Source: Homarus americanus (Eukaryota > Arthropoda > Malacostraca > Decapoda > Nephropidae). Taken from it: a stretch of DNA of 64,000 nucleotides. Made by a program: the position numbers and the translations under genes. Below are positions 33,866 to 44,355 of this stretch, piece by piece. The stretch is from positions 671,001 to 735,000 of the forward strand of contig NW_024756966.1 of NCBI RefSeq assembly GCF_018991925.1, given 5' to 3'. Positions within the stretch are counted from its first letter, which is position 1. Every line of letters starts with the position of its first letter. Below the pieces are notes generated by a model. That model saw only the letters and a list, made by a program, of their open reading frames with translations, had not been told where the DNA came from and searched no databases.

Positions 33866-34162
33866 ACATCCAGTGCCTCCCTAAACATCCCAGTGCCTCC
33901 CTAAACATCCCAGTGCCTTCCTAAACATCCCAGTGCCTCCCTAAACATCCCAGTGCCTCCCTAAACATCCCAGTGTCTCCCTAAACATCTCAGTGCCTTC
34001 CTAAACATCAGTGCCTAAACATCCCAAACAGTGCCTTCTAAACATCAGTGCCTCCCTAAACATCCCAGTGCCTCCCTAAACATCCCAGTGCCTCCCTAAA
34101 CATCCCAGTGCCTCCCTAAACATCCAGTGCCTCCCTAAACATCCAGTGCCTCCCTAAACATC
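33866..34162. repeat. 20-bp minisatellite, ~14 copies
   Basis: CAGTGCCTCCCTAAACATCC repeats, with deletions near 34010-34045 and 19-base units (lacking one C) near the 3' end. Confidence 0.97.
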
Positions 34163-34340
34163 GTCTTCAAGAGTCAATTAACATAAGTTCCCCCTCTGTC
34201 TTCTATGTGTTATTTCCTCGTACGTCATTAGTTTAAACCGGTTATTGCTCGAGCTTTCTATTCTGGTCATCAAGTGAGTGATGACGGAGTGAGTGGTGGA
34301 TCCAGTCGCTGGTGGTGTGCTTCAGGCAATGGTTAGGAGT

Positions 34341-34344
<4 letters not shown>
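34163..34344. other. mixed DNA, no gene
   Basis: No feature recognised. Confidence 0.4.

Positions 34345-34410
<66 letters not shown>
34345..34410. repeat. (CT)n microsatellite, ~33 units
   Basis: Uninterrupted CT dinucleotides. Confidence 0.98.
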
Positions 34411-34415
<5 letters not shown>

Positions 34416-34540
34416 TTGGTGATTTGGACGAGTTTGTGATTTTTTTGTGGTGAGGTGGACGAGTTTGTTGTTATATTGTTATGACGTGAGTGACATTACT
34501 ACTATACGGAAATGTAGTCGACGATGTGATTTACTCAGAC

Positions 34541-34580
34541 ACGATGACGATGATAATGACGATGATAATGACGATGACGT
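34541..34580. repeat. GATGATAATGAC triplet run
   Basis: 12-base unit CGATGATAATGA repeated about three times. Confidence 0.9.
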
Positions 34581-34780
34581 GATATGCAACACCACAACTG
34601 CTCATATTCGTCAAGTCATGAAGATTTGAACAATTACGTGGTTGAAGTGCGTAGTTGAACACACTGGTTGCTGAGAAGTGAAAATAGAGAACTTTTTAGA
34701 CGTGATGTGATGACCGTGTTTATTAGGTTACCTGCTTGTGTTATTTACCTGGGTCCACCTGATGGTCTTTATAATCGCGT

Positions 34781-35213
34781 CAGCTGCTGGTGTTTACATT
34801 CTGTCAGCTGATACTGTTTACATACAAGCAGGTGTTAGTGTTTACATTGTCAGCTGATATTAATTACATACGAGGTGGTGATGCTATTTACATGTAGTCA
34901 GCTGATAGTGTTTACATTGTCAGCTGACACTGTTTATATCCCGTCAGCTGATAGTGTTTACAAGGAATCAGCTGACACTGTTTATATACCGTCAGCTGAT
35001 AGTGTTTACAAGGAATCAGCTGACACTGTTTATATCCCGTCAGCTGATAGTGTTTACAAGGAATCAGCTGACACTTTATATACCGTCAGCTGATAGTGTT
35101 TACAAGGAATCAGCTGACACTGTTTATATACCGTCAGCTGATAGTGTTTACAAGGAATCAGCTGACACTGTTTATATACCGTCAGCTGATAGTGTTTACA
35201 AGGAATCAGCTGA
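34781..35213. repeat. CAGCTG E-box tandem array, 24/48-bp period
   Basis: CAGCTG occurs 17 times: 34781, 34805, 34851, 34899, 34921, 34945, 34969, 34993, 35017, 35041, 35065, 35087, 35111, 35135, 35159, 35183 and 35207. Spacing is 24 bases, with a few steps of 22, 46 or 48. Two 24-bp half units alternate from 34945: CAGCTGATAGTGTTTACAAG and CAGCTGACACTGTTTATATA, giving a 48-bp dimer. The long Ser-Ala-Asp-Thr-Val-Tyr frames follow from the 48-bp period. CAGCTG is a palindromic bHLH-binding E-box; any binding here is inference. Confidence 0.97.
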
Positions 35214-35384
35214 CGTCTTTTTAGAAGTGTTAATCCGGGAAGCGACAATACTGAGGCAGAATTTCTCATAATAGTCTTGAATATTTCTCGTTCTTTTATC
35301 GTTTTGTCTTTGTGGTGATGCCGAAATGTTTCTCAAATTGGAAACCTTGACACGACGTATTAATGGTGAACTATCTTGTTGTTA
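35214..35384. other. mixed DNA, no gene
   Basis: No feature recognised. Confidence 0.4.
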
Positions 35385-35700
35385 GTGGTGGTTGTTGTTG
35401 TTGTTAGTGGTGGTGGTAGTGGTAGGAACAATATTTTTTAAAGGTTTTGTTATTATTATTATTATTTTATTACCATATTTTGACGTTATTATTGTGATTT
35501 TTGTTTTATATATTGACGTGTTATTATTATTATTGTCTGGATGATAAAAATTTAAAGAACAATAAAAGGCAATATAAATCATCACATTACTCTTGACAAC
35601 TTTATCACATGTGTCGTTTATGTGATCTGGATATAACGAACCTTCACCACCCTCTCCCCCCCAAAAAAAAAAATAATAATTATAATAATAATAATAATTC
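35385..35700. repeat. GTT/GGT and ATT/AAT triplet-rich DNA
   Basis: GTTGTTGTTGTTAGTGGTGG at 35390-35425, TTA runs at 35448-35470 and 35519-35535, and AATAAT runs near 35670-35697. Confidence 0.85.
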
Positions 35701-35952
35701 CGACACGATAATTGCAAGCAGTACTTCCTGATGATAAACTAGTCACCCGTGAGTCTCATTCATTTGTAGTGTTCCTGAGGCTAAGATTTTATTTATTATT
35801 GGACGTATTTTTGTGATTTAGTTGAACTAATTGAAGGCAGGAGACTCGGGCTACATGCAACAGGAGGGAGAGAAACAAATGAGAGGGTGGAGTTATAGGT
35901 TGTTAGCGTGGTGTACCAAATTGAGTGAGGATGACCTTGAATTGACATTGGT

Positions 35953-36034
35953 GAGAGAGAGAGAGAGAGAGCGAGAGAGACTTGATATGCTGGTATGTCC
36001 GCTACTGCACTTTAGGTGGGTGGGTGTGGTACTT

Positions 36035-36074
<40 letters not shown>

Positions 36075-36146
36075 AGGTTCAGGTATATATGGAAGTAATA
36101 ATTACTTACTTATATGCTGATTTAGGTCAAGAAATAGCAAGGTGTG

Positions 36147-36234
<88 letters not shown>

Positions 36235-36235
36235 T
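35953..36235. repeat. cluster of GA, AC, TGCG and GT microsatellites
   Basis: GA at 35953-35980, AC at 36038-36072, (TGCG)9 at about 36143-36180, then about 26 GT units to 36234. Confidence 0.97.
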
Positions 36236-36888
36236 TTATATACCGTATACTTAAAAACACCAACACAGGTGAAGTAATTAATACCCAGGCAGGTGTTGAC
36301 AAAGGCTCATAAAGGTGTATACTTCTCGTTAACCCAGATACAATAATACCTGGTGTAGTCTTAAGCCCTTCGGTGTAGTAAGAACCACGTGCTTTACCTT
36401 CGTGTATAATTTGTGTCTCAGTGTCTTCCACATTAAGGGCACCAAGAGGTTTAATTGAGACATTTTTATACACTGTGGAGTATGAATTGGGTATAATTTT
36501 GTAGTAGAACGGAGTGATGTAAATAGTATTCTTAGTTTGGTTGATTGCGTGAGTGGATGTAAACAATGGTCTTGATTTTATTGTTTGTGAAGGAGTTGAT
36601 TCTTAGGGTGTGTGTAAAAACAAGTCTTGATTTTATTGTTTGTTAAGCAATTGATTCTTAGAGCGTAATTAACGTCAAGGGTGAAGATAATATAACCATG
36701 GAGAGGAGGAAAAAATACCCCTCACGAAATGCTTCTATCAGTCAAATCAGGAGAACCACATAATCTGCCCCATTACACTGAGTTAAAAATTACGGTTAGG
36801 TTTGATTTGAACAATTTAACATAACATAATTTAACATCACCATAATGTTATATCTTAGTTGAAATAGAGTTTTATACTATTTTACGAC
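36236..36888. other. AT-rich DNA with a minus-strand open frame
   Basis: The minus strand is open and non-repetitive at 36236-36566 (about 110 codons, includes KPLGALNVEDTETQIIHEGK). It lacks an ATG start and resembles no family I know. A repeat of TTGATTTTATTGTTTGT occurs twice near 36573 and 36630. Confidence 0.3.
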
Positions 36889-36993
36889 TTAATTACACCT
36901 GAGGATATCCTGTTGTACCTGGAGGTTATGTTTTAATGCATATTTAACTAATTACCTCCTCATACCTGTGTTTTACTCTTCAGGTGTAATTTG
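36889..36993. mobile_element. possible small inverted-repeat element
   Basis: Terminal AATTACACCTGAGGA (36891) pairs with TCTTCAGGTGTAATT (ending 36991), 14 of 15 bases. The CACCTGAAGA core matches the ends of the MITE-like elements at 54.5-58.2 kb, but the interior is unlike theirs, so kinship is uncertain. Confidence 0.35.
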
Positions 36994-37000
36994 GGTGATG

Positions 37001-37001
37001 T

Positions 37002-37064
<63 letters not shown>

Positions 37065-37175
37065 GTCTGTCTGTCTGTCTCTTTCTTTCTCTCTTTGTCT
37101 TTCTTTTTTTTTTGCTTTATCAACTTACTTCTCTTACATAAAGTTATTTTCCCTCTTACACACACACACACACAC
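37001..37175. repeat. (GTCT)n tract and short (AC)n
   Basis: About 20 GTCT units with CT interruptions to 37095, then CTTT-rich DNA and (AC)8 at 37160-37175. Confidence 0.95.
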
Positions 37176-37370
37176 ACTAATTAAAGACCAGGTAATTAGA
37201 CACACCTGAGAGAGCGTGGACTGAGGTATGGGTTAGCGGGGCCCCCACAATGGCTGGGGCCCGCCTTGTTAAAATGCCCCAGCAAGATTAATTAGTGTGA
37301 CAGGTGGTGATGGCCGTATTAAAAACTTGGCACACGTAGCCGCCTTCTACCTCGTTATACTCACCTCCCC
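37176..37370. other. mixed DNA, no gene
   Basis: No feature recognised. Confidence 0.4.
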
Positions 37371-37760
37371 CCACCCCCTCCCCTTCCCCTTTATCCCCCC
37401 CTCCCTCCTTACCACTTGAAGTTACTTACGTCTAGCCACCTGGGTATATCCGTTTGGGTATACTCACTTCCTTCCCTTTCCACTTGAAGGCTGGTTATAT
37501 TAGCTTCTGTATATTCACCATCCCCTCCTCCTGTCCCCCTCTATCTTACATGTAGCTACCAGGTATATTTGTACGAGTATATTCACCCATCTCATTAATG
37601 GTATATACAGTATATCCAGTGGGTATATCTGATCTGTGAGAGAATATACGCCCCACCTAGTGGTTATACTCCTTCATGGTGCCATTGGGGTATATATAGT
37701 TTGATGTATATACATAGATATAGATCATATATGACTGGATATATCCATTTATCACCTCGT
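37371..37760. repeat. ancient ~60-bp degenerate repeat
   Basis: The phrase CTAGCCACCTGGGTATATCC followed by a GTATACTCACC-like block recurs near 37434, 37490, 37552, 37618 and 37658, strongly diverged. Confidence 0.6.
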
Positions 37761-38160
37761 TATACTCTTAGTCATCCATCACCTTTCTCGTTGAACTTAA
37801 TTTATATTTTAGGGTGTGGTGTGGTGTGGTGTGGCTGGGGAGGCAGGGTATGGTGTGATGTGGCTGGGTATGTGGTATTAGAGCGACTATAGAGGGTGTG
37901 ACATAGACGCTGAGTACCTATATACCCTCGAGTACTATACGCCACCTGGTGTTTGTATGTTGATTCTACCTTGTGTGTGTAATGAAGGTGGGGGTGTGGT
38001 AGAAGGGGTGGGGTGAGGGGAAGGGGAGAGAGGTAGGGGGGAGGGAGGGTAGATGTGGCATGTGATGAGGTATAATGAATGTGGTTATACCGATATACCT
38101 CAGAGATATGCGTGAATGTTTAGGTTAGGTTATGTTAATTAGGTTCGAGTATAGTAAAGG
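37761..38160. other. mixed DNA with GTGGTGTGGTGTGG run
   Basis: A GTGTG pentamer run (37813-37835) and a GGTGTGGTAGAAGGGGTGGG stretch near 37990. GGTTAGGTTATG near 38121. Confidence 0.5.
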
Positions 38161-38300
38161 GAGAGGTGACTACGTGGGAGGTTACTTACGAGGGGGTGAG
38201 GGAGGTAGCTACGTAGGTGAGAGTAGGAGGGGGAGGGGGGGGAAGAGGGGAGGTTATACATGTGTGGGGTGTGGAGGGAAGGGAAAGGGGGGAGCCAGTA
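38161..38300. repeat. G-rich GGGAGGTTACTTACGAGG-like stretch
   Basis: Loose repeats of GGAGGTNACNTACGNAGG plus long G runs at 38228-38240. Confidence 0.6.
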
Positions 38301-38799
38301 CACGTGTTAGCCCTCTTACCCTCGTCAAAGGGCCGCCCCGCCTCTATTAGTGCCTGACGTAAGCTCTTGTTAAGGCCGGCCCGAGTTAAAGGTAAATTTA
38401 AATTGACTTTTGTCACCTGTTTATGATTGGTGTTACGGCTCCCGGGTCCTGGCTGTCAGCGATAGTTAAAATTGTTAAATCGTCACGAGTTTTTTTTTAG
38501 GGGGAAGCTTCGGTGTAAATGTTAATTAAGGAATATTTATAGTTGTATCAAAGGCCAGTGTGTGTGTTTGTTTGTTTAGGTAGATGTGGGTGTTCTCTTT
38601 AAAGGGCTACATTGTTTGTTTTGGGGGAGAGAATAGTTGTGGGATTTGGGTTTGTAGTCTGGCCCTCTCCTCTCTCTCCCTCCTCCCCTCACCCTCCCCT
38701 CACCTCCCTCCCTTCACCAACTTTGCTCAACATACTCTTCCTTCACCCACCTGCTCTTTGTTCTACGTCATCAGTACTGTCTACACCACAGCACCTACC
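38301..38799. other. mixed DNA, CT-rich at the end
   Basis: CTCTCCCTCCTCCCCTCACC-like phrases at 38665-38720. No exon is supported. Confidence 0.5.
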
Positions 38800-39100
38800 A
38801 CCAGTACCCACCACCACCAGTACCTGCCACCACCACCAGTACCTGCCACCACCAGGCACCTGCCACCACCACCAGTACCTCCCACCACCACCAGTACCTG
38901 CCACCACCACCAGTACCTGCCACCACCACCAGTACCTGCCACCACCACCAGTACCTGCCACCACCACCAGCCTGCCACCACCACCCAGTGCCTGCCACCA
39001 CCAGTACCTGCCACCACCACCACCAGTACCTGCCACCACCACCAGTACCTCACCAGTACCTGCCACACCATCAGTATAACACCAGTGCCCTACCACCACC
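38800..39100. repeat. 19-bp CCACCACCACCAGTACCTG minisatellite
   Basis: About 14 units, with shortened or variant copies. It shares CTGCCACCA..ACCA and the 19-base period with the array at 23861. The open frames on either strand are artefacts. Confidence 0.97.
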
Positions 39101-39555
39101 ACCTTCCACCACTACTACCTCCACCTCTACCCCTTACCCGCCCCTCACCCACCTCTCCACCCCTTCCCTACCCCACCACACCCACACAGACCACAACACG
39201 GAACAGGTTTGTCAACGTTATGTTAATCACTATCGCAAAAATTAGTCAGACTCACTCCCCTAACTCAGCCTATATCTTAATTAGCTGGTCTAGGCCGCCT
39301 CTCCCGCCCCGCCCCGACCCACCTTTTCCTCCCACCCTTTCCACTCATTCCACTCACCCACTCCGCCCCATCCATTCATTTCGCCTCAAAAGCACACTCA
39401 CTCCACCCCAAAAACACCACCCTCACCCCCCTTCCCTCCTCCACCCCTCACCCCTCCTTCCTCCTCCTCCACCCTCACCCCCTCCTTCCCTCCTCCTCCC
39501 TCACATTCTTCCTCCTCTTCCTCCTCCTCCACCACCACCACCACCACCACCGGAC
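39101..39555. repeat. CCT/CCA/CCAC-rich DNA
   Basis: CACCTCTACCCCTTACCC and CTCCTCCACCCTCACCCC phrases, with (CCA)n at 39529-39551. A normal-complexity gap lies at 39180-39290. Confidence 0.8.
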
Positions 39556-39793
39556 AGAATCCCACCACGAAAATGACCCATTGGCCAAAAGTTGAAGTGG
39601 TTTCTGTCTTAATAAAAACTCCCCAATTACTCCATTCGGTTAAGTTAGATTGGTAAGGGATTTTTGTCGTCCAAGCTTCGCGCGGCTCAACCAAGGAGAC
39701 GGCCCAAGGCGATAAGGCGTCGTATGTTTGGGGTGAAATATAGCGAGGAGATAGTATAACAAGAGCAAGGCGACTCGGTCCACGTACTTAGGG
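39556..39793. other. mixed DNA, no gene
   Basis: No feature recognised. Confidence 0.4.
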
Positions 39794-39959
39794 TGTTGTT
39801 GTTGTGGTTGTTGTTGTGGTTGTGGTTGTTGTGGTTGTTGTGGTTGTTGTTGTGGTTGTGGTTGTTGTGGTTGTTTTTATTACCATTTTTCTGTTTTTTT
39901 GTAATTTTGTTGTTGTTTTCTCTTTTAATGGTTTTTTATGTTTTTTGTTTTGCTTTTCT

Positions 39960-39993
<34 letters not shown>
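39794..39993. repeat. (GTT)n/(GTG)n tract and (GT)n microsatellite
   Basis: GTTGTTGTGGTT units at 39794-39872, T-rich DNA, then about 16 GT units at 39961-39993. Confidence 0.95.
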
Positions 39994-39998
<5 letters not shown>

Positions 39999-40077
39999 AA
40001 AGCATCAATCACACCACATGGTAAACTGAACTACAAATCAAGATTAACACAGTAACGTTTAGTGCCAACAACGTGAC

Positions 40078-40170
40078 CCCTCCCTCCCTCTCCCCTCCTT
40101 TTTCCCCCTCTCCCTCTTCCCCTCTCCTTCCTCCCCATCCTCTCCCTCCCCTTTCCCTTTCATCCCCAAT
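40078..40170. repeat. CCCTCTCCCC pyrimidine tract
   Basis: Irregular CT-rich DNA. Confidence 0.85.
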
Positions 40171-40204
40171 CACACGCTGCCATTTGTCACCACACTCACC
40201 ACTA

Positions 40205-40655
40205 TCACTCCACACTCACACCCACCCCACACTCCACCCAACCCACACTCCACCCAACCCACACTCCACCAACCCCACACCCAACCCACACTCCACCCAA
40301 CCCACACTCCACCCCACTCCACCCACCCACCCACTCACCCACACTCCACCCAACCCACACTCCAACTCCACACCCACCCAACCCACTACACCCACCCACA
40401 ACCCCCACACTCCCAACCCACACTACACCTAACCCACACTCCACCCAACCCACACTCCCTCCAACCCACTCCACCCAGCCACACTCACCCACCCACACTC
40501 CACCCAACCCCACACCACTAACCCACACCCAGCCCACACTCCCACCCCAACCCCACACTACACCCAACCCACACTACACCACCCTCCACTCCAACCCCAC
40601 ACTCCACCCAACCCACTCCACCCAACTCCACCCAACCCACACCCACCCACCCAGT
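40205..40655. repeat. 16-bp CACACTCCACCCAACC minisatellite
   Basis: About 25-28 units over 450 bases with many small indels. The minus-strand Val/Gly/Trp frames follow from the repeat. Confidence 0.96.
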
Positions 40656-41488
40656 ACTTATAAACAAATCCGTGAGATATGATCCCAATGAGACAAGTAT
40701 TTCCTCTGTCTTCCTCCCTCTCCCATCCTCACCCCCTCACTCCCCTCTGGATTCCCCTTGCGGCCAGTTTAACCCACCGTGGGCTGTCCCTGCGGTATTG
40801 TGGGCGGAATATGGTGGGACAGGGGTGGGCTAGGGCGTGTAGAGGTGGGCCGGAGGTGGGCAGGGGACACATTTACTCGTTGAGGTAGACAGTGACTAAC
40901 ACGGGGGTGGACTATGGCTGAAGCTCGGTCTCGTGATTACCTATACTTGGAAGCTCACCGTCTATAACCTTACTGGCTTAGAATCTCACTTCTTATTGGT
41001 GGCTTGGAAGAAAAGTGAGGCTGTGATTGGTTGATTTCTTAGTAACGCTGATGAATACTGGATAATCAACATGGCCTTTTATACTCACAAAATAAAACAC
41101 TCGACTATTTCTGATATTTGTGTTTTTCGTGTTTTTTTGTGTGTTTTTTTAATAATTTATCTACAGGATGTGAGGAAAATAGGTCAGTTTTTTTTCCTCC
41201 CGTCACGAGTTTTTGGACACAACAACGACGGAGAGGAGAGAGAGAAAGGGAGAGAGAGAGGAAAAAAAATAATTTATCAGGTTTGAATTCGTTAAATTTT
41301 CTGACCTTAGGAAAAGCGTTCTAAAGGAGACGATTGTCGTGGGTGATTACCTGTCAGGGCACTAATGAACTCCCTGATTGAGGTATTACCTGAAGATCTC
41401 GCGGGTGGCGCTGCTGGTGCTGGGGGGGGTCCTTAGGAGGGGAGGTACTGTGTGGGAACTCCTTCAAGACTCTTAGTTTGGTGAGGTT
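40656..41488. other. mixed DNA, no supported gene
   Basis: Two inverted CCAAT (ATTGG) boxes lie near 40995 and 41028. A weak 3' splice-like TTATCTACAG occurs near 41166. No coding exon is convincing. Confidence 0.4.
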
Positions 41489-41700
41489 ACGTTAGCCTTT
41501 CGTTAGAATACGTTAGGTAATTTGGCTTTCGGTTAGGTTAATTTAGCCTTTCGTTAGGTAATTGAGCCTTTGGTTAGGTTACGTTAGCCTTTGGTTAGGT
41601 TACGTTAGCCTTTGGTTAGGTTACGTTAGCCTTTGGTTAGATTACATTAGCGTTTGGTTAGGTTATGTTAGCTTATGGTTAGAGTACGTTAGCCTCACCT
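41489..41700. repeat. 21-bp GGTTAGGTTACGTTAGCCTTT minisatellite
   Basis: About nine units of GTTAGCCTTTGGTTAGGTTA plus C, more diverged at the ends. The unit itself contains the telomere-like GGTTAGGTTA. Confidence 0.95.
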
Positions 41701-41910
41701 TAATTAATTCACATTCAGGTTTTAAGTGACTAAAGAACATCCATTTCAGAGAGTCAGATTAAGATTAACTTTTATTGAGGGAATTAGTGACCAATTTAAC
41801 ATGGTCCAGCAGTTAACTCGTCCTCAAAAGCGTAGTTAAGGAACACAATAATGGCGGCGTGTAGACCTATGATGCTACGGGATGAGAGTTTTATTGGGTC
41901 ATCTGAACGT
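41701..41910. other. mixed DNA, no gene
   Basis: No feature recognised. Confidence 0.4.
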
Positions 41911-42018
41911 GAGGTTAGGTTAGGTTAGGTTTGGTTTAATTAGATTAGGTTCGGTTTAATTAGGTTAGGTTAAGTTTAATTAGGTTAGGTTAGGTTTAAT
42001 TAGATTAGGTTAGGTTAA
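41911..42018. repeat. TTAGG-derived repeat (~20 bp higher period)
   Basis: GGTTAGGTTAGGTTTAATTA and variants occur about five times, combining telomere-like units with TTTAATTAG. Confidence 0.93.
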
Positions 42019-42404
42019 AACACATAAACCAACCATATAAAAAGGGTTAAATCATATAAAACACACCCAAAAAAACAATATACTTTGATCCATTTACAAT
42101 ATAAAAATTATGTTGTAGTCTGATAATTCTACTCCATGGTTGCATAATTTTAATATTGTAAATTGGTTTATTTATTATACAGTATAATATATGAGTTATA
42201 GTCTGTTATAGCTGTTACTATAATCTCAAATTTGTAGAGTAAATTATTGTAGTATTTTTTTTTAAGGATTTATTTACCATTTTAGAATTTATTTTTATTG
42301 TGTATTGTATAATATATGAAGTGTGTATAAAGCTTGATAAATTAACGAATATTCAGCTTTTTTGAATTTTAGACTGCCGTTATTATCAGTTTCAACGTAT
42401 ATAT
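42019..42404. other. AT-rich DNA, no gene
   Basis: No exon or clear repeat is seen. Confidence 0.5.
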
Positions 42405-42500
42405 TCTCTCCCCCTCTTCCCCCTCCCCCTCTCCCCTCTTCCCCCTCTCCCCTCTTCCCCCTCCCCCTCTCCCCTCTTCCCCCTCCTCTTCCCACTACCT
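42405..42500. repeat. 17-18-bp CCCCCTCTCCCCTCTTCC repeat
   Basis: Pyrimidine-only tandem units, about five copies. Confidence 0.93.
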
Positions 42501-42574
42501 CCTCCTCTCTTCCACACTGTTTTCAATACCATTGTTTCTTTGTCCCTCTGCCCACCTCTCGTTATCCACCAATT

Positions 42575-42830
42575 GTCTCCTTCCTTAGCTGTTACCTATA
42601 GGACAATATAACCCCCCCCTTCTCTCCCTTCTCCTTCCCTCCCCTTCTTTCCCCCTCTCCTTTCCTTCTTCCTTGGCTGTTACTTAGGACAATCTACCTC
42701 CTTATCTCCATTCTCTTCAGCCTCCTTCCTCCTTAGCTGTTACCCAGGACAATCAACTCCCTCCCTTCTTCCTTCCTTCCTTCCCTCCTTCCTTGGCTGT
42801 CCCTTCTGACGGTCTGTCCTCGCATAACCT
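42575..42830. repeat. ~60-90-bp degenerate repeat
   Basis: CCTTNGCTGTTACNNAGGACAAT recurs near 42582, 42671, 42731 and 42790 (last copy diverged), separated by CT-rich DNA of variable length. Confidence 0.8.
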
Positions 42831-43025
42831 TCCTCCTTACCTTGAAAAATCTTACTCCTCTTCCATTACCTAGTCTTCCTACCTCTCTTTCCTCCTCCTT
42901 TCCAACTTCTGCTCTTACCTCTTAACCTCTCTTCTCCTCCTCTAACTCCTCTTCCTCCTCTCATTCCTACCTATTAAGCTCTCCTTCCCTCTCTTCTTCC
43001 CTCTCTTTCCCTCTCCCCCCCCCTA
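42831..43025. repeat. CT-rich pyrimidine tract
   Basis: CCTCCTTTCC, CTCTTCTCCTCCTC and similar without a fixed period. Confidence 0.8.
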
Positions 43026-43355
43026 CAGTGTTCAGGTTTGAGTGTTTTCTCGTGGTTTACCTCTGTGTCCCGCCACCAATTAAACCCACATTCTCGTCCC
43101 GCCAGGGGTGTCCACTCTCTCCCTGGGCGTCCCTCTGCGGTCACCACCAGGAATACAGATGTCCTTAAGACTCACGACGATAAGGTGGACACTGTGTTAT
43201 AATGGTGTCTTGGGTTAGGTTATGGTTTGGTTAGGTTAGGTTTCTTAGGATATTTTTTTTTACTGTCTCTCGGTGTCATATAATTATTTTATTCCTTAGG
43301 TAAAGTGTCTTACGATTTACACAGTCCTTCGTGTCATAGGATGTTTCCGCCAGAG
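43026..43355. other. mixed DNA, no gene
   Basis: GGTTAGGTTATGGTTTGGTTAGGTTAGG at 43214-43241 is another telomere-like patch. Confidence 0.5.
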
Positions 43356-43376
43356 AGAGAGAGAGAGAGAGAGAGT
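43356..43376. repeat. (GA)n microsatellite
   Basis: About ten GA units. Confidence 0.95.
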
Positions 43377-43514
43377 CTTACACTGTTTTGATGGTTAAGT
43401 CAATACAAATGACGTAAGTGTATAAACTAGAGGGGTGAACTTGCATGCTGATGGACAATACAATACATACTGCACAACCTAACGTAACCTAACCTATTGG
43501 ACCATTTCTTCAGT

Positions 43515-43690
43515 TGTCGGTGGGGGGGAGGAAAGCTGGAGTGGAATAGTGTGGGTGGAGTGGGAGGGAACGAGGGATGGTAGAGAGTGGGATTGTAGTA
43601 GGGTGAAGAGAGAGGGATGGTAAAGGGGGTTCAAGAGGGTGGGTGAGGGTGGAAGGAGGGTGGAGGGGGGAAGAGGAGGGGGTAGCACAT
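43515..43690. repeat. GGTGGAGTGGGAGGG purine-rich tract
   Basis: Irregular G-rich DNA. The minus-strand Pro/Ser/Leu frames are by-products. Confidence 0.8.
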
Positions 43691-43859
43691 TCATACATTA
43701 CCTCATTGGTCATAATCAACAGTGTGTTAGAGGCAGCCAGGCCGGACACAGCCGCCGCTACAGGATATCAAGAGAGGGTATTACTGTGTGATTTATTAGG
43801 GAGGTTAAAATGAGGACTAAAGCCTGATCACTTGACTGGGTGTATGGCCGGTAGTTGTG

Positions 43860-44355
43860 GTGGGTGGGTGGGTCGTTAAGGTGGGGCATGCACGAGGGAA
43901 CAGGGTAGTTGGGTTGTTAGGAGGGGTTTGCACGAACAAGGGAACACAGGGTGGTTGGGTTGTTAGGAGGGGTTTGCACGAGGGAACAAGGTGGTTGGGT
44001 TGTTAGGAGGGGTTTGCACTAGGGAACAGGGTGGTTGGGTTGTTAGGAGGGGTTTGCACTAGGGAACAGGGTGGTTGGGTTGTTAGGAGTTAGGGAACAG
44101 GGTGGTTGGGTTGTTAGGGGGTTTGCACTGGGGAACAAGGTGGTTGAGTTGTTAAGAGGGGTTTGCACTAGGGAACAAGGTGGTTGAGTCGTTAAGGGGG
44201 GCATGCACGAGGGGACAGGGTGGTTGGGCTGTTAGGAAGGGCTTGCACGAGGGAATAAGGTGGTTGGGTTGTTAGGAGGGGCATGCACTAGGGAATAAGG
44301 TAGTTGAGTCGTTAAGGTGGCCATGTACTAGGGAACAAGGTAGTTGGGTAGTTAG
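43860..44355. repeat. 40-bp minisatellite, ~12 copies
   Basis: Units of GGTGGTTGGGTTGTTAGGAG, GGGTTTGCAC and TAGGGAACA. One copy near 44090 lacks GGGGTTTGCAC, and outer copies are diverged (GTCGTTAAGG, GGCATGCACG). GG/GGG runs give weak G-quadruplex potential. Confidence 0.97.

Noticed and set aside
34875..35271. Repeat protein with a 16-residue SADTVYIPSADSVYKE unit
   Set aside because: The 48-bp dimer keeps frames open on both strands. A 22-base unit at 35065 shifts the frame, and nothing indicates translation.
36236..36566. 110-codon non-repetitive minus-strand frame
   Set aside because: It has no ATG start and no recognisable motif, and it runs directly into the CA microsatellite. Kept only as a note within the surrounding region.
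38584..39576. 330-codon plus-strand open frame
   Set aside because: Most of it is the 19-bp CCACCAGTACCTG minisatellite and CCT/CCA-rich DNA. The peptide is low-complexity His/Pro/Thr without any domain.
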